A stretch of DNA of 18,376 nucleotides from Candidatus Avimonoglobus intestinipullorum (GTDB taxonomy: Bacteria; Bacillota; Clostridia; UBA1381). A program made the translations under genes and the position numbers. The stretch is taken from NCBI GenBank assembly GCA_018714645.1, contig DVND01000152.1, positions 1 through 18,376 of the forward strand, written 5' to 3'. Shown here one piece after another: positions 1 to 7,800 of the stretch; position 1 is the stretch's first letter; each line of letters begins with the position of its first letter. The notes below the pieces were generated by a model that saw nothing but the letters and a program-made list of their open reading frames with translations, was not told where the DNA came from and made no database searches.

Positions 1-2052
1 GCGATGCTTTTATGCGGTGTGGCCCCCAATGTGTCTGCATATGAATTTCCCCATGCTTTTTGGGCTTTGGCAGACCGGTATCAGGCGGCGCTCGATTCGG
101 ATAACAAGGCTGAAATCATTGCGGCGGGCAGCGAGATTGTTTCCCTTATGGAATCAGAGGAACAAAACGAAGAGGTACAGACGGTGCTCGGTTCCAAGCT
201 CTATGATATGGGTTATGCCTACGAAGCGTTGGGCGGCGTGGAAAACCACATCAAGGCCGGGGAATGCTTTGAAAAGTACATCCCTTACGGAACGGCGCTG
301 GGCTGGACGGACGGCGTTAAAATCGCCGAGGAAAAAGCAATGCAGTTCCGGCCCACCATCCGGCTTTTCACACCAACCTCTGAGCCTCAAAAATACTTCG
401 GGGCGGTCAATGAACCGGAAAAGGGCGTGCTTTACGGGCAGGCCAGCGAGCATTTCAAAGCCAATGAATCCATGATCCTGTTGTACATGGAATATGGCAA
501 CAGCGCGGATTTTACATGGGCGGAGCATATTTTGGGTGAGGCGCGCACCGGCGGCAAGGCGGTGGAGCTCGCGCTCAATTTCCCCCAGGAGGGGTCGCAG
601 CTGCAGTCCATTATCAGCGACACCACCTATATAAATCAGCTTTTGGATTTGTTAAAGAATTATACGGACATTCCAATTTTCCTGCGGATCGGGGCGGAAG
701 TCAACGTTTGGCAGGACAAGGCCGATCCCGCCCTTTACATTGAAGCGTTCCGCAAGGTCGCCAATGCGGCAAGGACGGTGGGCGGCAATATTGCAACAGT
801 TTGGAGCGTTGTCCATACGTCGGAATGGAGCATTAATATTGATGATTACTATCCCGGGGATGAATATGTGGACTGGGTCGGGATTTCGGCTTATGCGAAC
901 AAGTATTTTGGTGCGCGGGAGTGGCCGGCGTCTGAATCGCATAACCCAATCGTCTATAAAGCCGGTGACGCGGCAGATCCCGTCCTGCTGATCCAAGACA
1001 TTGTAGAGCGTTATGGGGACAGGAAGCCGATTATGCTGGCTGAATGCGGGTCGTCTTATTATACAGCCGGGGAGATCAATGCGTTTTCAGCGGATTGGGC
1101 TGTGACGTCGCTGCGGCGGATGTACAGCATGATCCCCATTGTCTATCCGCAGGTCAAGCTGATTGCATATTTTAATAAGAACATGCCCAATGAAACCAGC
1201 TATTATGACCTGGAAGGCTGCGCCGAGCTGAAAGCGGCTTACGAAGAAGCGACGCGTGCGCCATGGTTTATACAAAACCGCTATGACAATACGGTGGCAA
1301 ATTCCTATAAAGAGCTGGATGGGACAATTACGGCAAACGGCGCAAAATTGACGCTTTACGCATATCCCCACGTTTACGGCTATGATGTGCCGACGGTGAA
1401 TTACTATATTAACGGGACATGGGTTGCAAGCACGTCAGATTTGCCTTATGATAAAGAGATCGACCTGTCGGCTTACCCTGCCGGGAATTATACGCTGACG
1501 GCCCAGGTGGACTGCGGTGGTTATGCGGCAATCAGCAAGGATTATGCGCTGGTAATTACCGGCGACGAGCTTGCGCAGCTTTCGGAATACCAGAAGCAAG
1601 CGCTGACGCATTGCCAGGAGGCGGGCGTGATCTCAGGCTATGAGGATGGGACAATTAAGCCTTATAACTCCATTACCCGTGCGGAATTTGCCAGCATGAC
1701 GGCGCGCTTGTTCGGCCTTTCGTCCGATGCGCCGTGCAGTTTTTCCGATGCTGCCGCCCACTGGGCGACGAATTATATCAACGCATGCGTTGAAGCAGGC
1801 GCCATTGCAGGCATGGGGGACGGCACGTTTGCGCCGGATGCGCCCGTGACCTATGAACAGGCGGTGAAGATTATTACATCTGTTGCGGGCCTTACCGACG
1901 GGCAGGATTTGGAGGCGCTCGGCGGTTATCCCGACGCGTATCTGACGATTGGCGGCAACACAGGGCTTTATGAAGGCATGGATGCGCAGGACGTCGGTGC
2001 GCCGATAAACAGAATGAACGTGGCGGTGCTTTTGTATAATGTGCAAAAGTAG
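1..2052 (+). CDS. GH26-like glycoside hydrolase with C-terminal SLH repeats (5' end cut by window)
   Basis: Likely an exported, S-layer-anchored polysaccharide hydrolase acting on the cell surface. Residues are numbered from the ATG at base 4. The reading frame is open to base 1, and the first residues resemble the end of a signal peptide (cleavage near NVSA-YEF), so the true start is probably upstream. Residues 20-115 form a helical, TPR-like region. Residues 120-420 match the GH26 fold: RIGAEVNVW carries the presumed acid/base Glu232, YYPGDEYVDWVGISAY is a typical GH26 strand, and KPIMLAECGS carries the presumed nucleophile Glu347. A beta-rich linker (about 440-520) resembles an Ig-like domain. 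Two clear SLH repeats (about 527-573 and 580-630) and a weaker third (about 640-682) would bind cell-wall polymer. The usual His before the acid/base (HExN) is Ala-Glu-Val-Asn here, so substrate and activity are uncertain. A terminator follows directly. Confidence 0.75.
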   Translation, partial: AMLLCGVAPNVSAYEFPHAFWALADRYQAALDSDNKAEIIAAGSEIVSLMESEEQNEEVQTVLGSKLYDMGYAYEALGGVENHIKAGECFEKYIPYGTALGWTDGVKIAEEKAMQFRPTIRLFTPTSEPQKYFGAVNEPEKGVLYGQASEHFKANESMILLYMEYGNSADFTWAEHILGEARTGGKAVELALNFPQEGSQLQSIISDTTYINQLLDLLKNYTDIPIFLRIGAEVNVWQDKADPALYIEAFRKVANAARTVGGNIATVWSVVHTSEWSINIDDYYPGDEYVDWVGISAYANKYFGAREWPASESHNPIVYKAGDAADPVLLIQDIVERYGDRKPIMLAECGSSYYTAGEINAFSADWAVTSLRRMYSMIPIVYPQVKLIAYFNKNMPNETSYYDLEGCAELKAAYEEATRAPWFIQNRYDNTVANSYKELDGTITANGAKLTLYAYPHVYGYDVPTVNYYINGTWVASTSDLPYDKEIDLSAYPAGNYTLTAQVDCGGYAAISKDYALVITGDELAQLSEYQKQALTHCQEAGVISGYEDGTIKPYNSITRAEFASMTARLFGLSSDAPCSFSDAAAHWATNYINACVEAGAIAGMGDGTFAPDAPVTYEQAVKIITSVAGLTDGQDLEALGGYPDAYLTIGGNTGLYEGMDAQDVGAPINRMNVAVLLYNVQK

Positions 2053-2061
2053 GAAACGGAT

Positions 2062-2093
2062 AAACGGGGCTGGGACGCGGCCCCGTTTTTTTT
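2062..2093 (+). terminator. Rho-independent terminator after the GH26-SLH gene
   Basis: A 9-bp stem (aaacggggc at 2062-2070 with gccccgttt at 2080-2088) with a 9-nt loop is followed by a T run to 2093. It lies 10 bases after the TAG stop and separates the surface hydrolase from pyk. Confidence 0.9.
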
Positions 2094-2137
2094 GAGAAAG
2101 AACAAAGCCGCATCGGGCGGCGGAATGGAGTATGAGT

Positions 2138-3889
2138 ATGAGAAAAACAAAAATCATTTGCACCATGGGCCCGGCTTCTGATGATGATACGGTCCTGCGC
2201 AATCTGATGCTGGCGGGGATGGATGTGGCGCGGATCAACTTTTCCCATGGAACGCACGAAGAAGCGCTGGAGAAGATGGAGCGGATCAAGCGGATCCGGG
2301 AGGAGTTGGATTTGCCGGTGGCGATCCTGCTGGACACAAAAGGCCCGGAAATCCGCCTGAAGCAATTCAAGGGCGGGAAAGCGTTTTTGAAGGCCGGCGA
2401 CCAGTTTACCCTGCATACCGATGACGTGGAAGGGGACGATACAAAGGTTAGCATCACCTATAAAAATCTGCCGAAGGAAATCAAGGCCGGCACCAGGCTG
2501 CTGATTGACGACGGCCTGATTGAGCTGGAAGCGGTCAGCGTCAAAGGCACGAAAATCATCTGCGAAGTGAAAAGCGGCGGACCGGTGTCCGACTCTAAGG
2601 GCGTCAACGTGCCGAATGTGTCGCTGAAAATGCCGTATATGAGCCAGAAGGACATTGACGATATCCTGTTTGGAATCGAACAGGACGTGGATTTTGTTGC
2701 GGCCTCGTTTGTGCGTACACAGGAGGACGTACTGGAAATCCGCAAGCTGCTGGATAAAAACGGCGGAAAGAATATCCGTATTATTGCAAAAATAGAAAAC
2801 TCCGAAGGCGTGGAGAATATTGACGAAATTTTAAAGGCCAGCAACGGCGTCATGGTCGCCCGGGGCGATATGGGCGTGGAAATCCCGCTGGAGCTGCTGC
2901 CGGTGATCCAAAAGCGGATCATCAAAAAAACCTACCGCGCAGGCAAGGTCGTAATCACTGCAACCCAGATGCTGGATTCCATGATCCGCAACCCGCGGCC
3001 CACCCGCGCAGAGGTAACGGACGTGGCAAATGCAATTTACGACGGCACCAGCGCAATCATGCTGTCCGGGGAGACCGCCATCGGGAAATATCCTGTGGAG
3101 GCGGTAAAAACCATGTCGGGCATTGCGGAGCGCACAGAACGGGACATCGACTATAAAAAACGGCTGAAAAACATGGAGTTTGACCTGGAGAACATGGACG
3201 TTACCAATGCGCTCAGCCATGCCACCTGTACGACAGCGCATGATTTGGACGCATCCGCCGTCATCGCCTTGACGTATTCCGGCGGGACGGCGCATATGGT
3301 ATCGAAATTCCGCCCCGCCTGCCCGATTATCGCGCCGACGGTCAGTGAAAAGGTGCGGCGGCAATTGAACTTGTCCTGGGGCGTTGTACCGATTATGAGC
3401 CAAAAGCGGGATAATACGGACGAATTGTTTGACCATGCGGTGGAATGCGCGCTGCAGGCGCATTTGGTGCAGAATGGCGACCTTGTGGTCCTCACAGGCG
3501 GCGCGCCCATGGGGATGAGCGGCACCACCAATATTATGAAGGTGCATCTGGTGGGGCATATCCTGGTGTCCGGCACCGGGATCAATAATCAGAAAACCAC
3601 GGCGGAGGTTTTTGTGGCAAAAAATCAGGAAAATTTGAAAAATAATTTTAAAGCGGGAAGCATTGTTGTGCTGAGCGAGACGGATAAAAGCATGGTGCCC
3701 TATCTGAAAAAGGCCGGAGGCATCATCTGCGAGGAAGAGGGCGAGGCAAACAACGCTGCGATTATCGGCCTGACGCTGGACATCCCTGTGATTACGGGAG
3801 CGAAGGGTGCGACGCAGATTTTAAAAACGGGCACCGTCGTTACGATGGACGCCAATGAAGGCCGCGTATACAGCGGTATGGAAGGGTGA
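2138..3889 (+). CDS. pyk: Pyruvate kinase with C-terminal PEP-utilizer-like domain
   Basis: Converts phosphoenolpyruvate and ADP to pyruvate and ATP in the last step of glycolysis; cytoplasmic. The protein begins MRKTKIICTMGPAS. It has RINFSHG at 32-38, the catalytic Lys218 in IIAKIENSEG, metal ligands Glu220 and Asp244 (ARGDMGVEIP), and the signature around 289-312 (TRAEVTDVANAIYDGTSAI). The 583-residue length exceeds the usual ~475 because of a C-terminal domain (about 480-583) of the PEP-utilizer mobile type, common in Bacillus and clostridial pyruvate kinases. In it the usual TSHAA is ANNAA (His replaced by Asn539). An ATG at 2132 is in frame, but GGAG at 2127-2130 lies one base from it and seven bases from 2138, so 2138 is preferred. 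Only 44 bases separate the upstream terminator from the gene and no clear promoter is visible there. The stop lies 5 bases before the next gene. Confidence 0.95.
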   Translation: MRKTKIICTMGPASDDDTVLRNLMLAGMDVARINFSHGTHEEALEKMERIKRIREELDLPVAILLDTKGPEIRLKQFKGGKAFLKAGDQFTLHTDDVEGDDTKVSITYKNLPKEIKAGTRLLIDDGLIELEAVSVKGTKIICEVKSGGPVSDSKGVNVPNVSLKMPYMSQKDIDDILFGIEQDVDFVAASFVRTQEDVLEIRKLLDKNGGKNIRIIAKIENSEGVENIDEILKASNGVMVARGDMGVEIPLELLPVIQKRIIKKTYRAGKVVITATQMLDSMIRNPRPTRAEVTDVANAIYDGTSAIMLSGETAIGKYPVEAVKTMSGIAERTERDIDYKKRLKNMEFDLENMDVTNALSHATCTTAHDLDASAVIALTYSGGTAHMVSKFRPACPIIAPTVSEKVRRQLNLSWGVVPIMSQKRDNTDELFDHAVECALQAHLVQNGDLVVLTGGAPMGMSGTTNIMKVHLVGHILVSGTGINNQKTTAEVFVAKNQENLKNNFKAGSIVVLSETDKSMVPYLKKAGGIICEEEGEANNAAIIGLTLDIPVITGAKGATQILKTGTVVTMDANEGRVYSGMEG

Positions 3890-3894
3890 GCAGG

Positions 3895-4320
3895 ATGGAA
3901 TTTGTGAGCGAAACGCCGATTACCGTCCGCTATGCAGAGACGGATAAAATGGGGATTGTGCACCATTCGCGGTATTATCCCTGGTTTGAAATTGCGCGCA
4001 ATGATTTTATCAAGCAGAGCGGCATGGGCTACAGTGAGATGGAGGCGGCGGGCGTGCTGCTGCCGCTGACGGAGACGGGTGCAAAATATTTTGAGGGACT
4101 GCGGTATGACGAGGAGGCCATTGTGCTGTGCCGCATGTCGGAATTGGGAATCGTGCGCTGTACATTTGAATACGAGGTGTACAGAAAGCGGGATCAGAAG
4201 CTGATGGTGACCGGTATTACCCGGCATGCGTTTGTGGACGAACAATTCCGCCCCATCAATTTGAAGAAAAAGCATCCCCAGATTTGGGAAAAAATAACGA
4301 AACTGGGAGAATGGGAATGA
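3895..4320 (+). CDS. Acyl-CoA thioesterase, hotdog fold (YbgC/FadM-like)
   Basis: Predicted to hydrolyse acyl-CoA thioesters in the cytoplasm; the actual substrate is unknown. The 141-residue length fits a single hotdog domain. The N-terminal motif RYAETDKMGIVHHSRYYPWFEIAR is the 4-hydroxybenzoyl-CoA thioesterase/YbgC signature, with the catalytic Asp17 in ETDKMG (numbered from this start). A GTG at 3886, overlapping the pyk stop, is an alternative start. It has no room for a ribosome site, whereas GGAAGG and GGTGA at 3880-3889 are well placed for ATG 3895. The 3' end overlaps the next gene by four bases (ATGA), which suggests translational coupling with the downstream dehydrogenase. The position directly after pyk is not enough to assign a pathway. 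Confidence 0.85.
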   Translation: MEFVSETPITVRYAETDKMGIVHHSRYYPWFEIARNDFIKQSGMGYSEMEAAGVLLPLTETGAKYFEGLRYDEEAIVLCRMSELGIVRCTFEYEVYRKRDQKLMVTGITRHAFVDEQFRPINLKKKHPQIWEKITKLGEWE

Positions 4321-5264
4321 AGATTGTTTTCTTGGACGCGAAAACCCTGGGCGCGGACATTGACCTGTCCGGTTTTTCGGAACTGGGCGCGGTGACAATC
4401 CATGACATGACCGCTGATTCTGAGGCGGCGGCGCGGCTTGCGGACTGCGATGTGGCGGTCGTTAATAAAGTGAAGCTTAACAGCAGCAACCTGGCGGGGG
4501 CGAAAAACCTGAAGCTGATTTGTGAAACAGCCACCGGGTATGATAACATCGACTGCGCATACTGCGGCGCCCACGGAATTGCCGTATGCAACGTGACCGC
4601 TTATTCCACGGACAGCGTGACGCAGGTGACGATTGCGATGGCGTTGTCGTTAATGACGCATTTGCGGGAATATGATGATTACGTCAAAGACGGCCGATAT
4701 ACCAGAAGCGGCATCCATAACCAGTTGTCTCCGTATTTTCATGAATTGCGCGGTTTGACCTGGGGGATTGCGGGGCTGGGAAATATCGGCCGCGGGGTGG
4801 CGGCAGTGGCGCAGGCATTTGGATGCAGGGTGCTGGCGTACAAACGCACACCGGAGCCGGGATACACATGGGTGCCGCTGGAAACGCTCTGCCGGGAGGC
4901 GGACATCCTTTCGGTCCACCTGCCCCTGACGCCTGAAACAGAAAGACTGTTCGACGCGGAGAAAATCGGTATGATGAAGCCAAATGCCATTTTTATCAAT
5001 GTGGCCCGGGGCGCGGTGGCCGACGAGGAGGCGCTGGTGCAGGCGGTGGAACAGGGGAAAATCGGCGGGCTGGGCATCGATGTGTACAGCGCGGAGCCGA
5101 TGGCACAGGAAAATCCTTATCAGCGCATTTTGCATCGGGACAATGTGGTTTTTACGCCCCACATGGCGTGGGCAGCGCATGAAGCACGGGTGCGGTGTAT
5201 GCGTATTGTGCGGGAGAACATTGTTGCATTTTTCAATGGGACGAAACAAAATCGTGTGGTATAA
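4317..5264 (+). CDS. D-2-hydroxyacid dehydrogenase (glycerate/hydroxypyruvate reductase type)
   Basis: NAD(P)-dependent oxidoreductase that interconverts a 2-keto acid and its D-2-hydroxy acid. The 315-residue length is normal. The Rossmann motif GIAGLGNIG is at 150-158. The catalytic triad is visible: Arg231 in NVARGAV, Glu260 in DVYSAEPM and His282 in FTPHMAW. The substrate-domain segment ETATGYDNID (70-79) is typical of the HprA-like branch. Substrate choice (hydroxypyruvate, glyoxylate, others) cannot be read from sequence, but linkage to pyk makes a three-carbon acid plausible. An upstream ATG at 4284 is in frame, but it lies inside the thioesterase gene. ATG 4317 has GGGAGA six bases upstream and forms an ATGA overlap with that gene's stop. 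A hairpin follows 17 bases after the stop. Confidence 0.88.
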   Translation: MKIVFLDAKTLGADIDLSGFSELGAVTIHDMTADSEAAARLADCDVAVVNKVKLNSSNLAGAKNLKLICETATGYDNIDCAYCGAHGIAVCNVTAYSTDSVTQVTIAMALSLMTHLREYDDYVKDGRYTRSGIHNQLSPYFHELRGLTWGIAGLGNIGRGVAAVAQAFGCRVLAYKRTPEPGYTWVPLETLCREADILSVHLPLTPETERLFDAEKIGMMKPNAIFINVARGAVADEEALVQAVEQGKIGGLGIDVYSAEPMAQENPYQRILHRDNVVFTPHMAWAAHEARVRCMRIVRENIVAFFNGTKQNRVV

Positions 5265-5281
5265 AAAAATAAGGCTGGGTT

Positions 5282-5320
5282 GAGGCACCCTCTGTAAGGA
5301 AGGTGTCTCGATGATTTTTA
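5282..5320 (+). terminator. Likely terminator after the dehydrogenase gene
   Basis: An 8-bp stem (gaggcacc at 5282-5289 with ggtgtctc at 5302-5309, one G-U pair) has a loop containing TGTAAGGA and is followed by a T-rich stretch, atgattttta. The T run starts four bases after the stem, so it may be weak. The same loop sequence occurs in the ispE terminator on the other strand. Confidence 0.6.
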
Positions 5321-5405
5321 TATTTGGCTTCTTTTCGCATTGGTGCCACAATCCGATGCTTGCTATATTTGCGGACGTGAGCACATAGAAGTGCAATTTA
5401 AAAGG

Positions 5406-5422
5406 TTGTTTCTTATAAACAA
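5406..5422 (-). terminator. Weak hairpin downstream of the GNAT gene
   Basis: TTGTTT (5406-5411) pairs with AAACAA (5417-5422) around a 5-nt loop, ten bases past the GNAT stop. On the minus strand it is followed after two bases by a short T run. The stem is AT-rich and short, so termination is uncertain. Confidence 0.35.
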
Positions 5423-5431
5423 AACTATAAT

Positions 5432-5980
5432 TTAACGCTCAGATTTTAGCAGCGCATAATAGCAAACGTCACATATGCCTTGGTTATTCCGATCAGAACT
5501 ACGTAAAGTTCCCTCATACTTCATGCCACTTTTTTTCATGACTTTGCCTGAATTAGGGTTTTGCGGATCATGCCGGCCTTCTATTCGATTTACATCTACA
5601 ATGTCAAAAAGAAAATTTATAACTGCTTTTAATACTTCTGATGTGATACCGTTATGCCACCAAGTTTTTCCGATACAATAGCCGATCTGTACCATAGAAA
5701 CATCTTCATTCATACGCACTACGGCTATGCTTCCGATGGGTTCCCCTTTTTCTTTCAATACGATGGCCCATTGATAATAATTTTTTCTATCATATGCTTT
5801 TACCCAATCTTCTACAACCTTCTGACTTACTTCCTGATTTGGATGGGGATGCCACGTCAAGTATTTTGTAACCTCCTCGTCTGCTGCCCAATTTTTATAC
5901 ATTGCTAAAGCATCTTCATTCACAAATCGTCTTAAAACTAATCTCTCTGTTTCTAACCTTTGTGTACCGCTATGTTTCAT
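5432..5980 (-). CDS. GNAT family N-acetyltransferase (RimJ/RimL-like)
   Basis: Predicted to transfer an acetyl group from acetyl-CoA to an amine of a small molecule or a protein N-terminus. The 182-residue length and layout fit the RimJ/RimL branch: TERLVLRRFVNEDA at 11-24, strand beta4 EPIGSIAVVRM at 80-90, the acetyl-CoA motif region VQIGYCIGKTWWHNGITSEV at 97-116, and NRIEGRHDPQNPNSGKVMKKSG late in the domain. The usual WGxG of the pyrophosphate loop is WHNG. The start ATG has AGGAG at 5989-5993 with an 8-base spacer. The gene and its flanks are visibly more AT-rich than the genes on either side, and it stands alone between two convergent units, which suggests acquisition. The substrate is unknown; it could act on an antibiotic, a ribosomal protein or another amine. 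Confidence 0.82.
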   Translation of the reverse strand: MKHSGTQRLETERLVLRRFVNEDALAMYKNWAADEEVTKYLTWHPHPNQEVSQKVVEDWVKAYDRKNYYQWAIVLKEKGEPIGSIAVVRMNEDVSMVQIGYCIGKTWWHNGITSEVLKAVINFLFDIVDVNRIEGRHDPQNPNSGKVMKKSGMKYEGTLRSSDRNNQGICDVCYYALLKSER

Positions 5981-6051
5981 AAGGGAATCTCCTATTTGTC
6001 AATTGCAATTTTTAATAAGTTATCATGTATCTTAATTGGCTGAAGAAGGCT

Positions 6052-6081
6052 AAAAGGGACACTTCCTTACAAAGTATCCCT
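6052..6081 (-). terminator. Rho-independent terminator of the dxs-tlyA-ispE unit
   Basis: On the minus strand a 9-bp stem (agggatact with agtgtccct, one G-U pair; 6073-6081 with 6055-6063) has the 9-nt loop ttgtaagga and is followed by a T run (6052-6055 read in reverse). It lies about 18 bases after the ispE stop. Confidence 0.8.
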
Positions 6082-6098
6082 CTTTCCGGCCTTGTTTT

Positions 6099-6983
6099 TT
6101 ATTGAATCGTCTTTGTGAGAAAAACGTCCTTATACATGGTAGAAAAGCTGTCGGCGGATTGCTTTGCCGCGGCGTCATCCGAAAAGAAGCCGAAAACCGT
6201 CGGGCCGCTGCCGCTCATGGATGCGCCCAGCGCGCCGTTTAGCAGCAGCTTTTTTTTGATGCCGCCGATGACGGGGAATTGCGCTCGCGTGACCTGTTCC
6301 ATCACATTGCAGAGCAGCCCGGAAACCGCCGGGACGTCCCCCGCCGCCAGCGCCGCCAGCATGGCGGCCTTATCGGGCCGCTCCGGGATGGGGGCGGCGT
6401 CCATCTGCGCGTAGATGGCAGGCGTGGAAACATTGATGGGCGGTTTCACCAAAAGGACGGTGGTTTTCGGCAAGGGCGGGAGGGGCGTCAATTGTTCGCC
6501 GATGCCCTTTGCCAATTGTGTGCCGCCGGTGATGCAGTAGGGTACGTCCGCACCCAGCCGCTGCCCCAGCATAAAGAGCTCCTCCAATGTCAAGCGGGTG
6601 CCGTACAGCAGGTCCAGGGCACACAACACCGCCGCGCCGTTGCCGCTGCCGCCTGCTAACCCCGCGGCCACGGGGATATTTTTGTGGATGAGGATTTTCG
6701 CGCCGCCCTGCCGCTTTGTATACGCAAAAAATTCCATGCACGCCTTATAGGCGATATTTTTTTCGTTATTGGGGAGGTAGCGGAGATTGGTGGAAACCCG
6801 GATGCCATGCTCCTGCCTGTCCACAATGACTAAATCGAACAGGTTCACCGTCTGCATGACCATTTCGATTTCATGATACCCGTTTTCCATGCGTCCCAAA
6901 ACATCCAGCGTCAGGTTGATTTTCGCGTAGCTTTTGGCGATCGCCCGGCCGCCGTTTAGAATGATGTCGTCAGATAACAGCAT
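6099..6983 (-). CDS. ispE: 4-diphosphocytidyl-2-C-methyl-D-erythritol kinase
   Basis: GHMP kinase that phosphorylates CDP-methylerythritol with ATP in the MEP pathway of isoprenoid precursor synthesis; cytoplasmic. The 294-residue length is normal. The catalytic Lys21 is in SYAKINLTLDVLG. The ATP-binding glycine loop is PVAAGLAGGSGNGAAVL (104-120), Asp146 is in LGADVPYC, and the C-terminal MSGSGPTVFG is at 256-265. The glycine loop usually reads GGSSDAA or GGSSNAA. Here Gly replaces the second Ser and one Ala, a mild deviation. The start at 6983 has AAAGGAGG at 6991-6998 with a 7-base spacer, and this ribosome site overlaps the tlyA stop. The gene is third in the unit with dxs, which encodes the first enzyme of the same pathway. 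Confidence 0.93.
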   Translation of the reverse strand: MLLSDDIILNGGRAIAKSYAKINLTLDVLGRMENGYHEIEMVMQTVNLFDLVIVDRQEHGIRVSTNLRYLPNNEKNIAYKACMEFFAYTKRQGGAKILIHKNIPVAAGLAGGSGNGAAVLCALDLLYGTRLTLEELFMLGQRLGADVPYCITGGTQLAKGIGEQLTPLPPLPKTTVLLVKPPINVSTPAIYAQMDAAPIPERPDKAAMLAALAAGDVPAVSGLLCNVMEQVTRAQFPVIGGIKKKLLLNGALGASMSGSGPTVFGFFSDDAAAKQSADSFSTMYKDVFLTKTIQ

Positions 6984-6996
6984 TGTGCGCCCTCCT

Positions 6997-7800
6997 TTAA
7001 AGTGCCGCGTGGGAAGCGTGAATCACTTCCCGGATGGCGGTATCGTCAATCTGGACGTCCGCCGGATTTTTTTTCAGATAGGCCAGATATTCAATGTTGC
7101 CCTCCGGCCCCTTCACGGGCGAAAAATCCAGCCCTGCCGGATGGAACCCGGTTTCACGGGCAAAATCCAGCACGGATTTGACAACATTATAATGTACTGC
7201 GCTGTCCCGCACCACGCCTTTCTTGCCCACCTGTTCCCGCCCGGCTTCAAATTGAGGCTTGATGAGGGCGACCACCTCGCCGTCCGCCGCCAGGAGCCGC
7301 ATTGCCACAGGCAGCACCAGCCTAAGGGATATAAAAGATACGTCAATGGAGGCAAAATCAATGGGTTCGCCGATTTGCTCCGGTGTGACATAGCGGATGT
7401 TGGTGCGCTCCATGTTCACTACGCGCGCGTCCTGCCGCAGCTTCCAGGCAAACTGCCCGTAGCCCACGTCGATGGCGTACACCTTTTTGGCGCCGTTTTG
7501 TAACATGCAGTCCGTAAACCCGCCGGTGGACGCGCCGATATCCATGGCGGTTTTATCCGTTAAATCGATGGGGAACACCTGCAGCGCTTTTTCCAGCTTC
7601 AGGCCGCCGCGGCTGACGTATTTGAGGGTTTCGCCGCGCACTTCTACCGCGGCGCCGGGGTCTACGGCAAGCCCCGCCTTGTCGCATTTCTGATGATCAA
7701 TATACACCTGCCCCGCCATGATGAGCGCTTTTGCGTGCTCCCGGCTGGGGGCAAGTTTGTTTTGGACGAGCAATACGTCCAGCCTGATTTTATCTGCCAT
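6997..7800 (-). CDS. tlyA: TlyA family rRNA 2'-O-methyltransferase
   Basis: Predicted SAM-dependent ribose methyltransferase acting on ribosomal RNA; TlyA of mycobacteria methylates both 16S and 23S rRNA and affects capreomycin sensitivity. The N-terminal S4 RNA-binding domain spans about 1-62 (RLDVLLVQNKLAPSREHAKA). A linker SRGGLKLEKAL (63-73) leads into an FtsJ/RrmJ-type domain with the SAM site MDIGASTGGFTD (86-97), Asp153 and Lys181 in VALIKPQFE. These residues fit the Lys-Asp-Lys-Glu catalytic tetrad with Lys69. Length is 267 residues. The start overlaps the end of dxs by 11 bases, and its site AAGGAG lies inside dxs, so translation is probably coupled. Older databases call this family haemolysin A; the RNA methylase role is better supported. 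Confidence 0.9.
   Translation of the reverse strand: MADKIRLDVLLVQNKLAPSREHAKALIMAGQVYIDHQKCDKAGLAVDPGAAVEVRGETLKYVSRGGLKLEKALQVFPIDLTDKTAMDIGASTGGFTDCMLQNGAKKVYAIDVGYGQFAWKLRQDARVVNMERTNIRYVTPEQIGEPIDFASIDVSFISLRLVLPVAMRLLAADGEVVALIKPQFEAGREQVGKKGVVRDSAVHYNVVKSVLDFARETGFHPAGLDFSPVKGPEGNIEYLAYLKKNPADVQIDDTAIREVIHASHAAL

Noticed and set aside
2035..2040. TATAAT as a possible pyk promoter
   Set aside because: It lies inside the SLH gene, has no -35 box at a workable distance, and a strong terminator sits between it and pyk.
1633..2457. 274-codon minus-strand frame spanning the end of the SLH gene and the start of pyk
   Set aside because: It crosses a strong terminator and two real genes, and its product is Arg- and Ser-rich without family features.
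5337..5359. Hairpin GCATTGG / CCGATGC
   Set aside because: Seven pairs with one G-U, but no T run or gene context; it is probably incidental.
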